A stretch of DNA of 64,000 bases from Sipunculus nudus (Eukaryota; Annelida; Sipuncula; Golfingiida; Sipunculidae), in contig CM049322.1 in assembly GCA_026874595.1 (NCBI GenBank), positions 54,825,886-54,889,885 of the forward strand, written 5' to 3'. Shown piece after piece: positions 54,331 to 64,000 of the stretch. A program made the translations under genes and the position numbers. The first letter of the stretch is position 1. Each line of letters starts with the position of its first letter. Below the pieces are notes generated by a model. It saw only the letters and a program-made list of their open reading frames with translations, searched no databases and was not told where the DNA came from.

Positions 54331-55796
54331 TTTTTTTTTTTAACTGGTTGCACTGTTTGTTAAAAAAAAAATATGCACAATGTTTCATGGAATTTGCTAA
54401 GGGTAAGATTTACACTTAATTGAAAAGTCATTAAAGTTTAGAGGAAATCTTGATTACCATGATGTATAGTTTTCGATATAGTTTTCAAAAAACATTTTAC
54501 ATTTGGGAGCTAAGACTTTTTTTTATCCCGGAAGAACTTGGCATACAGAAGCAGGTGTAGCGTATGAGAGAATTAAGAAGCACAGTTTGGTTTCATCTAT
54601 GATCGTACTTGGTTTTTCACGGATATATTCTGTAGTTATGTCTGCTACTGTTGTGAATGGTGTAAAGCCTGTTCTAAGAGGGGTGTGCGTGTGTGTGTGT
54701 TTGTGTGTGTTGGGGGGGGGGGGTGGAATTTCTTTAATTTTCCATGAATCCAGAGATATTTTCGATGGGGCTATCGCAGCGCCATCTGACGGCAGCATCG
54801 TTTGTTAATCTGAATAAAGGCTTGAGGCCCTACAGTCCTGTGTTACGACCTCTATGTGCCATGGTTAATTTTCACTTATTTTGTTGTTTTTTTTTCGTCT
54901 GATATCTTTATATTTTCTGAGACTCGTATTCTCAGACATTAAAATGTATACTGTTCTTAAAGCATCAACAAACACAAATTCTCTTAATATGTATGAGGTA
55001 GGTTTGAAATAAACTTTACCTTGTCTGTTTCTTATTAATTTACAACTTATCTCTAGGCTTATGATTCCTATGGACTGTGCAACAAAATGTTAACAAGTCA
55101 CGGCAGTGTTGTAGTACTTCCTATTAAATGTCAAATATTTTAACCGATCTTCGTTCTATTAAGGCCTATCCCCCTGTCGTTCACTGGATGAAAATAAACT
55201 TGTTTGCAAGTGCAAAATAATGAACTGGTAGGACAAACCAACATTATTTTCTAGCGGGTAAGGAAAAATCTCTTTGCAATCACGCAGGCTCACTCGGTCT
55301 TAATCCAGAGAATTGGTTTGATTAAAAGTGGAAACATTGCCCCCCCCCCCCCCGTTAAGCTATAACATCTCTCATTTTATCTCTTTCTTTCCCAGTTAGA
55401 TTTGTAATGAACTTTTTTTTATCAGCAATTAAAGTTATTCACAGTTTATTACTTTCTAATAAATGAGGGGCTATACTTAGGGAGTATTACACTTAGCGAG
55501 GCTATAAGACCAAGGAACCCCCCCCCCCCCCCCCGCAGAGGACACCCCCCCCCCCCCCAAAAAAAAAAGCTCATTCGCCTACCCCATAAATTTTGACTAC
55601 GGTATGCAAGACATTTAAGAGACGGTAGTTGAGGAACAGTATATCATTATTCTTTGTGAAAGGTGCCTCAAAATATCCGCTTTCTTCGAAGATTTCATGA
55701 AAAGGGACACCCACATACCTTCCTCCGCATTCCTGGAATTAACTTGACCAGCAACAAAACAAAAAAAATTATCTTTTTCATAATAGGTAAAATAAA

Positions 55797-55798
<2 letters not shown>
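54331..55798. other. Intergenic stretch with homopolymer tracts
   Basis: Contains a TG-rich run with poly-G at about 54680-54723 and poly-C runs at 55341-55353, 55518-55535 and 55546-55558. No gene is supported. Confidence 0.6.
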
Positions 55799-55827
<29 letters not shown>

Positions 55828-55984
55828 GTATTGTTCGCATAAGATGAATTCAATACATCGTGGTGATAGTGCTCTACCATATGGGAGCGTTCATAAATTG
55901 ATTAATGAGTTTGTACCTGAAGAGTGAGCCGGCTTGACTGCAGCTCTTACGATAAAGATCTGATGAAGTCAAACTAACCGTTCA

Positions 55985-56031
<47 letters not shown>
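55799..56031. repeat. Two (TA)n microsatellites
   Basis: TA runs at about 55799-55822 and 55988-56031, separated by unique sequence. Confidence 0.9.
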
Positions 56032-56035
<4 letters not shown>

Positions 56036-56433
56036 CTTAATACAAAGCATCAACTGCTCACCCAGTGTAAGCGCCACACCCCTCCCCCCTCCCCCGTTCT
56101 CAATTTTCTGGATCCGCCGATGGAAAAAGCCAGTTGCATTTCTTCTCCATATCTGTTCACCTGCTTGTCCCATACTTAGCTATTAAAACTCACTGGTGAC
56201 TCATTTTAGGACAAGTTTCTTTTCCTTCATGCGCTATACGTTAATTATCAGCAAAATTCATGTAATAAATTTAAAATAATGCTCCAACCAGGGCCCCTTT
56301 TGCTTCAGCCGATGACAAAATGGATTGCGTGTCAAACCTTTACTTGGATAAGCTAAAACGTTACAGATCGAGGCCGCTAAAATCCCTCTAATCCTTTATA
56401 TCTTAACGAAAGAATCCAAAATCTCCGAAAGGT

Positions 56434-58195
56434 AATGGGATACGGGAAGTCGACAAGCGACTCTATTTCCGCTAAATCACAGAGGCATAGATAAATTGTG
56501 GCATCGAATCTCTCCTAACGTGACAGTTTCCAACTTTACGGTATCAAATATGCCCAAGTTTACCAAAATCTAAAAGAATGGACGAAACTTAAGCTTAATG
56601 TAGGTGTCACCACCAGTCATGTGTACAAGATAAAACTATCCACAGGGGCGGATCCAAGATTTAGGAAAAGGAGGGGTGCAACTTACGAGGACTAGTGACA
56701 ATGCTGAGAATAAGTATCTAGGTCCGGAAAGGGAGGGGGGGTCCAAGCTATAAAAAATTGGGCTGAAACCGTTTAAAAAAGGTTGCGGAGGCTGAGCAAG
56801 GGATCCGGACCCCCCCCCCCCCCCCCCCCCCGTTCTTCTTCTGATCCTATAACTGAGGACATGCACAGTTTAATGCCGATGCGTGAAAAGACTTTTACGA
56901 ATATGTGGTTTTAGGTGGCGTCACCTGTCTTCTCTTCAAGAAATACACCCAAGAATGAAAGACATGCAACATTTCAGGCTGTTACAATCAACGAAAGCCT
57001 GAGATATGTGTGGTTTTTACCAAAACATACCGATAGACGCCAGATGATATTAATTGTAGGTTGATCTTATATACAAGATATAACATTCCAAGATCTATGG
57101 ACATGCATTTTCAGATGGATAACTCAACCACTCAAGGGCATCAATGTATTATACGCAAACGGAATGGTAGGTGGGGCTACCTGTCTGGCCTACGATAGAG
57201 CTATCAAAGATTGATAAACGTTAAATATTTCAGGCTGATACATCCATGTAATCCTGAGACGTGCAGTTGTCACCACAAACAGAGCTATGGATGGACGCCA
57301 CGTAAAACCGATTGTAGATGGCACCACCAGATCTTTGTTTAACAAGAAGGAGATATCCATCTATTCACATGCAACATTTCAGGTCGATACAGCAAACCGC
57401 CCCTGAGAAAAGAGCATCAGTGTATTTTCGAAAACGGAAAGGAAGGGTTTCTTCTGGGTCATAATTTGACAACGGATGTAAGAGTCCATTTGAGCATGAA
57501 CTTTCCAATTTCCTGTTGATAAATTAAAAAATGCAAATGCTTTCATTAGAATAATTCTATTAGAATGAATTTATATGAGGCTGTACACAAAATTGAAAAT
57601 AGAAGTTAAACAGTTCAACAATTTTACAACGGAGGAGGTCAGTTTGACTGCGGAGACCAGCCGGTTAAAAAGAAACCATAGATGGTAGGTGGCTACACCT
57701 GACTGGTCTACGAGAAAACTATCCAAGATGGACGGACATGCCAAATTTCCATCCCTAAGATATGAATGGACATGCACAGCCGCTACAAAAATACGACTAC
57801 AGGTGGTGCCAACGGAATTGAGTACGAAATGGAAGGCATCCAAGATCTATTAACATGCACAATTTCAGCCCAAATACAGTAAAGTACTCCAGGGATATGA
57901 CTTTTATCACTAGGACGGACATAAGGTAAAGGCACGGATGACGCCACGCAAAAACGAATGTAGATGGTGCAACCGGTCTAGAGTATGAGAAGGATATATC
58001 CAAGATCTACAGACATGCACCGTTTCAGCCGAATAACTTGAACCACTCCTGAGATATGGTTCGAGTTCACATGTGACCAAAAAACTATGCCGAGTTTCTG
58101 ATAGCTTGGTCAGAAGGTCTCAGAGTTCGACGTAGAAAAAGCCAGCGTCAGCGGAACCGTGTGGAAACATCTATTCGCAAAACTCTTAGGCTCCA
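56434..58195 (-). mobile_element. Helitron-like element, older copy, reverse orientation
   Basis: On the minus strand the 3' part reads GTCGCTTGTCGACTTCCCGT (56443-56462), a mutated version of the hairpin and CCGTATT end. The 5' part near 58195 has AGTTTTGCGAATAGATGTTT and GGTTCCGCTGACGC, matching the 5' start of the copy at 52903. Between are diverged tandem units with AAGATCTATGGACATGCA and GGTGGCGCCAC-type words. A MITE is nested at 56643. Ends are approximate. Confidence 0.6.
56643..56831. mobile_element. Second copy of the hAT-like MITE, reverse orientation
   Basis: CAGGGGCGGATCCAAGATTT start. The body aligns in reverse orientation with the MITE at 6984-7192 (GGACTAGTGAC, TAGGTCCGGAAAGGGAGG, GTCCAAGC, CCGTTTAAAAAA, GGATCCGGACCCCC in order). 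The far end is lost in a poly-C run, so only one terminus is intact. Confidence 0.65.
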
Positions 58196-58740
58196 TTAGC
58201 AGCGGCTACGCTTCCCTCAACTAATCGCTATACTAACCGCTGCATTAAATCGCGGTTGCTGGTCAGGTTTGGCCGCTAGGCGGTGCTGCCTCTGCGGAAT
58301 TCCCCTTGCGTTATATTTAACAAAACACAAAAGAATGTTCTTCAAGGTACCGGTCACTTTACACTGTTGTGGTAAGCGCTTGGTAACACAGACTTTTTTC
58401 CACCCCTATTGGAATACACACGATGCAACCGCTGCTTTCAATACAGTCTTTATACTGATATGCCTGAGGTCAGTTATCCCCAACTGCCGTTTCCTGTATT
58501 ACGTGCCGCACGAGCTTGCCTCGCATAGCTATGTTTGTTTGCACGCGCACTAAACCAATCATATTTCATCTACCAGTTCTGCAGATTTTTTTTAAACGTA
58601 GAGCCAATCAGATTTTACTTTATCCAGCGCAAACTGACTGGGTGTTGCCAAACCTTAAAAATCCTGCTATTTCTCAAAGCGTGTGAGTGTAAGGTCACTG
58701 GGCCGGGAGGACACGCGCTGTGTTTAGAGCGTAAAAACTC
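58196..58740. other. GC-richer stretch, no supported gene
   Basis: Locally more CpG and two GCCAATCA/CCAATCA words (about 58552 and 58603), which could mark a promoter. No downstream exon is recognisable, so this stays a remark. Confidence 0.3.
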
Positions 58741-61245
58741 TATATTGGCGGATACAAGTATATTAGGATCAGAATTAAAAAAAGTCAAATCTTTGCCAAA
58801 ATTTACATAAAAATCATACAGGAAGGAAATAGTGTGAAGTTTAAGCATGTCACTTGTAATTAGAACTATCATTGTGAGATATAGTTCTTTTTCCTAAGGG
58901 AGCGCGAACTGTGTTTACAATTATATTAATTGATAAGATCATTATATTTATTGTACATGGTTATCCTAGTGAAGAGACCCAAGGGAAATTAACACAGAAA
59001 ATCAAATGAACTCTCTTAATAACTAGTACGGTATTTCAAATCACCATCCTATATCAACAGTTGAAATCCAGTCGGGTCATGCTACCCTTTCTTTTTAACG
59101 TCAATACAAATCTTTCAACAAATATTCCTTTATCAGTCATCAATTTCATCAGGTGTCGCTTTGCCGGTGAATAGACTTAAGACTTTTCTCTAACTTAGTC
59201 CCCCTCCCCCGCGGTTTCCTGGAGTCAACATTAAATTACGCCCTTAGGATAAGCTTTACTTGAGTTTAGTTAATTTTATTTTATTAATCAAACATTAAGA
59301 TGTCAAATCTGGCTGCAATATATGAAAACATAATTTCCACACGTTAACAATATTTTTAATTATATTTAAATTGACTCGTGCAATTCACGAAAAAGATTAC
59401 TCAGTATATATAGACTTGCGGTATGAAAAAAAAAATAACATTATTTATGAATTTCAGAGACATATATGATAATTTAAAGTAAATAAAAAATATACAAAAA
59501 TCCATAATCGTTAAACCGAAAACCATTTCAGTACACACTGCGTTACGGCACGCGCTCCTGTTATCGCCAGAGAAGTTCATCAATGGAATATTGTCAAAAT
59601 CTGATAAACAATAATGAGTGTCCGGCCCTCCCAGAGTCTCTCTACATATTACAGAATAATAAAATTTGCTCTTGCTATTTGCAATTCAACATTTCGTGGC
59701 ACATTTAAGTTACACCTCTGGGCTTATTCTGACTATTTGGCATGGCATGTTGAAAATAAAATTTAGGAAAAAGTCAGTGAAAGGCTGTGGCGTTATTTTC
59801 CGTACTTTCCACCATGTGTTGACTAATTCCCGACGGATCCAATTGTTCCAAAACATTCTCATTTCTCTTTTTATTTAATTACAGAATAGCCTGTTTTTAT
59901 GTCATTATATTTCTCCCAGTGAGAAATTTTAATGTCTTCACTTTACTAGAATTGGAAATTATTGATCTATTCCGTCCTTACTTGCATGCCTATACAGAAT
60001 TCATGTGCAACGGTACAACGCAAAAACCGTAACTAATACTTATTTACATGGTAGATGTATATTACATGCCAATGACCAATCAAGTTTAGGACATATCTAT
60101 TCCTTTGTCTGTCACTTTTACCTAATTATACATTATATTAATTAATAAATATATTTGGATATATGCTTCTTATGTTATTCAAATTATATTCAATAGTGAG
60201 ACTGGCTTTGAGACAAAACGCTTACAAAATCATTGCGGGGGTTTTAAATACAGAGTTAAGATTACTTAAAAACGGTCATAGAACAAAAACATAACAATGC
60301 TTTCAACTCACCGAAAATGTGTAACTGTGGCCTCAGCTGTGACGAAATAAAAGTCTTTTAGCCATTTTAAAATTTTTTTTTTAATCACAAGATCGCATTG
60401 AAATGGGCATTGGATAATTAATTTCCACAATTATTAAGTCTCTTGAAGTTTACAAAAAAAATCAGCTTTCTACCCTTTGTCTGGCTTCAGCAACCAGAAG
60501 CAGCCAGAGAGACGGGTAAATTTGACTCATGCCAGATATCATGTACACAAAAAAGACAGTTTAAAATAATAAATGTAATTTCCATTAAGGCATGTATTAT
60601 TTATAGCTGAATAAATTTATCATACCGTTTACGTTTGTTTATATGTGTTTGGTGTGTTAAATATCAATATTTGTCGGCATTTATGCTATTATAATGATAA
60701 TGACGTAATAAAAACCCCTTATCAATCTTGAAAATAGTTTTATTTTCTAAAAATAAAATCCTAACAGAATAAGAATATATTCCTGTCAGCTAGAAATAAC
60801 AGTAAATGTAAGTTGCCTCTCATTTTATTATTTTGCATGAATTAGAATTGTTATCTTTAAATCATACTTGGGGGGATTTTCATACAGCCGACCCGAGCAA
60901 GCAGCTCTAAAACCCGTTTTTATGGGAATCATGTCTATTGCCTTATGGACAATTGTAGTAAAATTGAAAAGTTCTTCCAATTTGATTCCATTTATCGAAT
61001 CCGCTACTGATAAAAGTCACTTTCCATGCTATAGTCGAGGGTGGACACATTTTCCCCCTCTGGACACGTTCGTGATATTCATTAAAATACATTTGGTGAA
61101 AATGTTCGAGAGCTTATGAAAATGTTGACCAGCTGTGGTGGTTTGTTAAACCAACTGTACATCAGTCACAAATATTAGATATACGGAACCTGTTACAACA
61201 ATCTGGCTAAATTATCTCACTACATCAATTCACCAAATGTGTTAG
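58741..61245 (+). repeat. Old direct duplication, copy 1
   Basis: Blocks in the same order recur at 62395-64000: GATCAGAATTAAAAAAAGTC / GATCAAAATAAAGAAAGTAA; GAAGAGACCCAAGGGAAATT / GAAGAGACCCATGGGAAATT; TTTGAGACAAAACGCTTA / TTTGGGACAAAACATTAA; TTGTCTGGCTTCAGCAAC / TTGTCTGGCTTTGACAGC; TTCGTGATATTCATTAAAAT / TTCGTGATATTCATAAAAAT. Copy 1 is longer, with extra sequence between blocks. No coding region, domain or TIR was found in it. Confidence 0.7.
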
Positions 61246-62029
61246 CTTTACCGGATAATTGTTCTCATCAAATAGTGTTTGTTCTGAGACATAAAAGGGT
61301 ATTTTATCAAAAGAAAACACAATATACATGTAAAAAGGTCCCTTTTTTGCAAGAGAAGCAGTAAAAGTAATGACTGCCCGGCCGCTTATTTTCACTTCTA
61401 AGACTGGCATGACCATGCAATGTAGTACACATGCCTGCTGGAATTATATTTCCGTTTATTAATTAACTGCTACGGCCTCTTTTAAAACACAGTACCAGTT
61501 CCTAGGATTCTTGTAAAACATAGAAATGACCCCCTTGATACACTTGGCATCATTCCTTACACGTGCACATCCAAGGCATGGCCACAGAGAAGTTCCGTGA
61601 ATAAGGTAAAGTCATAGACAGAAGAAACAGGGAAAAGACAAGATCATATGAATGTTTCTTTCTCTGGCTCTGGAATAGTCAACTTAGAAACTTGGAACAA
61701 ACCCCAACAGATTTGTTTATGACTGAGATGAAAATAAGATCCAGTGCCTGGTAAGCAAACTAAATGAGGGTAAAACTGAGATGCAGCCGTTGTTCAGTGT
61801 GTCTGACATGGACGAATTAGCAATAATACATCGGGAAGACAGCAACATAATTGAATATGAATAATCTTTGCAAATTGAACAGAAAAGTTTAACTTTACTT
61901 AATATTGTTAATTAAACGATGTTTAAACAGGTGATATAGCAGTTCACTGTATTGAGAGCGTCTGGTAGTGGAACAAACAAATGTAATCATGGGGTTTAAT
62001 TCAATGATTTAGATTTGAATGAAGCCGCC
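61246..62029. other. Spacer between duplication copies
   Basis: AT-rich sequence with no gene or defined repeat recognised. Confidence 0.5.
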
Positions 62030-62345
62030 ACAGGATTACGACAACAGAGGGCGCAACTGGTCACGAGATCGAGATGCCGTTATCCAAGATCTATGGACAT
62101 GCACAATTTCAGCCTCATTCCTTGAAGCACATCTGACATACGCCTTTAATCATCAAGACGCACATATGGCAAATGCCTGGATGGACGCAAAGCAAACACG
62201 AATGTAGATGGTGCAACCTATCTTGATTACGAGATGGAGATATCGAAGATCGATGGACATGCATCGTTTCAGCCAAATACCTCTAGCCACCCATGGTGTA
62301 TGGCACGAGATCAAAAGTGTCCAAATAATTATGCCGAGTTTTAGA
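62030..62345 (-). repeat. Helitron-like fragment, reverse orientation
   Basis: CCAAGATCTATGGACATGCA, CACAATTTCAGCC and ATGTAGATGGTGCAACC words match the array at 56434-58195, including the following stretch (ATTATGCCGAGTTTTAGAAAG / ACTATGCCGAGTTTCTGATAG). It precedes duplication copy 2 just as the larger array precedes copy 1, so it is probably part of the same duplication. Confidence 0.6.
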
Positions 62346-62394
62346 AAGATCACTCCGATGAGTTTTTCATAGACGTACGGGATTCGGCGGAATT

Positions 62395-64000
62395 CCCGAT
62401 ATAGGATCAAAATAAAGAAAGTAAAATGTTTGCAAAAATCTATATGAAAATTTGACAAAAAGGAGAATTTCGACAAAACCACATACACTAAAGCAGCGTA
62501 TGTTCACCCGAAGCCTCCTCTCTTGCTAATCATCAGATAACTGTTGACCCTATCTTCTACCCTAAAATAATATATGGATGTTTAGGTGAAATCAGACAAC
62601 AAATGAAATAAGTGAAAACGTGAAGTGTAATCATGTCAGGTGTAATTATACCTATCGTTGTGAGATGTAGATTATTTTCCCAAAGTAGCGTGAACTGTGT
62701 TAACAATTGTCTTATTGATAAGATTAAATAATATTAACTGTACACTGATTATCCAAATGAAGAGACCCATGGGAAATTACCACAACTGAATCCCATGATC
62801 TTTCTTTATAACTTCAATAACGGTATTCTAACTAATCATTCTCTCCAAGCAGGTAAAATCTAGTTTGGTCATGCATCCTTTTCATGTCAATGTTAATAAT
62901 CATCATATATTTCTTTATCAGTCATTAGGTGTACTTTCTGTACCTTTTACGTAATTAAACATTATATTTATTAACAGCTATATTTTGGTGTAGGTTTCTA
63001 ATATTTTTTTAAATTATATTCGGTAGTGAGTTACAGGCTTTGGGACAAAACATTAAAAATTTCGAGAGTTTTAATGCGTAACTAATAAATGTGAAACTGA
63101 GGCCTCCGCTATGAAAAATAACAAAACTTTAAGTCATTTATAAAAAGCAAAATCAATTACGAGATCGCATTTAGAGGGGTTTTGGATAATTAAATATCAC
63201 AAAAGTAAGCCTATTGAAGTTTACATATTACTTAGCTTTCTATCTTTGTCTGGCTTTGACAGCCTAAAGCAGCTATCTCGCAATGTCCCGCATTTCATGT
63301 TCATAAAATATTGCTCTGAAATAATAAATGTAATTTTTATTTAGTCAATGCACAAGACTGCATGTTTTATTTATAGTTGGTGGTAAATGTATAAGTGAAG
63401 TTGATTCATCGCACAGTTTGTATTTAAGTTGTATGGTCTGTTGAATATTAATAATCAATAGTATTGATGCTTTTATCATAAGACGTAAGGAAAACCCCTT
63501 ACCAATCTGGAAAATCTTTTTGTTTTCTAAAAATAATATCCTAACACGGCTTAAATAAATTTCTTGTAGTTTAACATTATGGTAAATGTAATATGCCTCT
63601 CATTCTATTTTTTGGCTTGAATTAAATTTTAAAAGTATACTTGGGTCGATTTCCATGTTGCCCGACCCGCCAGTCGGTCCCAAACCGATTTTATGGTAAT
63701 CATGCACATGGCCCTTTGGAGGATGGGCTTAAAATTGAAAATTTTATCACAGTTAAATTCCTTTTATCAAACCGTCTTTTGATAACAGCCCCTTTTGCCC
63801 CGTTAAAATCCAAGGCGGACAGTTTTTCCCGTTCGTGATATTCATAAAAATAAATTAGGAGAAGATGTTCCTGAGCTTGCAAATGTTGACAAGCTGGTTG
63901 GTTTGTTAACCGATCTTACCAAAAACCAGGTGGGAAATGTTTCAAAGATCTCCCTTGTCTATAAAGCTTAATTATCTCACCACATCAAATCAACAAACTT
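62395..64000 (+). repeat. Old direct duplication, copy 2 (runs off the window)
   Basis: Counterpart of 58741-61245, about 60-75% similar by eye in matched blocks and shorter through lost segments. The last matched block, near 63970 (AATTATCTCACCACATCAAA versus AATTATCTCACTACATCAAT at about 61212), shows the match continues to the window edge. Short open frames here are not conserved between copies. Confidence 0.7.

Noticed and set aside
58269-58553. 94-residue frame in the GC-richer stretch after the Helitron-like array
   Set aside because: No ATG at the start, no known domain, no conserved counterpart in the duplication; probably chance.

Overview
This is a eukaryotic, animal window, most likely a bivalve or other lophotrochozoan mollusc. 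The evidence is an AT-rich background, long introns with GT..AG boundaries, abundant (TA)n, (GA)n and poly-C tracts, and dense non-autonomous transposons of mollusc type. The species cannot be named from the sequence alone. No prokaryotic features, tRNA, rRNA or CRISPR array were seen.

One host gene is clear. A 13-exon gene on the + strand (ATG 15751, stop 49947-49949) encodes a 643-residue COG8, subunit 8 of the conserved oligomeric Golgi (COG) tethering complex. All 12 junctions have an AG acceptor and a GT donor, and reading phase is kept throughout. The conserved body aligns with vertebrate COG8 almost without gaps, while the C-terminal tail is acidic and low in complexity.

Upstream (1-15750) there is mobile DNA and no supported host gene. 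It holds a Helitron-like fragment (4344-4866), a decayed non-LTR reverse transcriptase on the - strand (about 5030-6150), a small MITE (6984-7192) and a 3.78-kb DNA transposon (7238-11017). That transposon has a 7-bp target duplication, long diverged inverted repeats and a broken RNase H-like transposase gene. Two long-TIR elements follow (11466-13688 and 13699-15691), each with its own 9-bp target duplication, the two offset by one base. The second ends 59 bp before the COG8 start codon.

The introns are swollen by elements that start with a hairpin, carry GTCC-rich and satellite-like cores and end with a 16-bp palindrome, as in Helentron-associated (HINE) elements. Intron 8 (11.8 kb) holds two head-to-tail copies. 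The second copy is interrupted by another HINE (31511-34080) and by a 2.3-kb Harbinger-like element with TAA duplications (34228-36550), so an insertion history can be read from it.

Downstream (50000-64000) there are Helitron-like repeat arrays in both orientations, microsatellites and an old direct duplication (about 58740-61245 versus 62395-64000). No coding gene is supported there.
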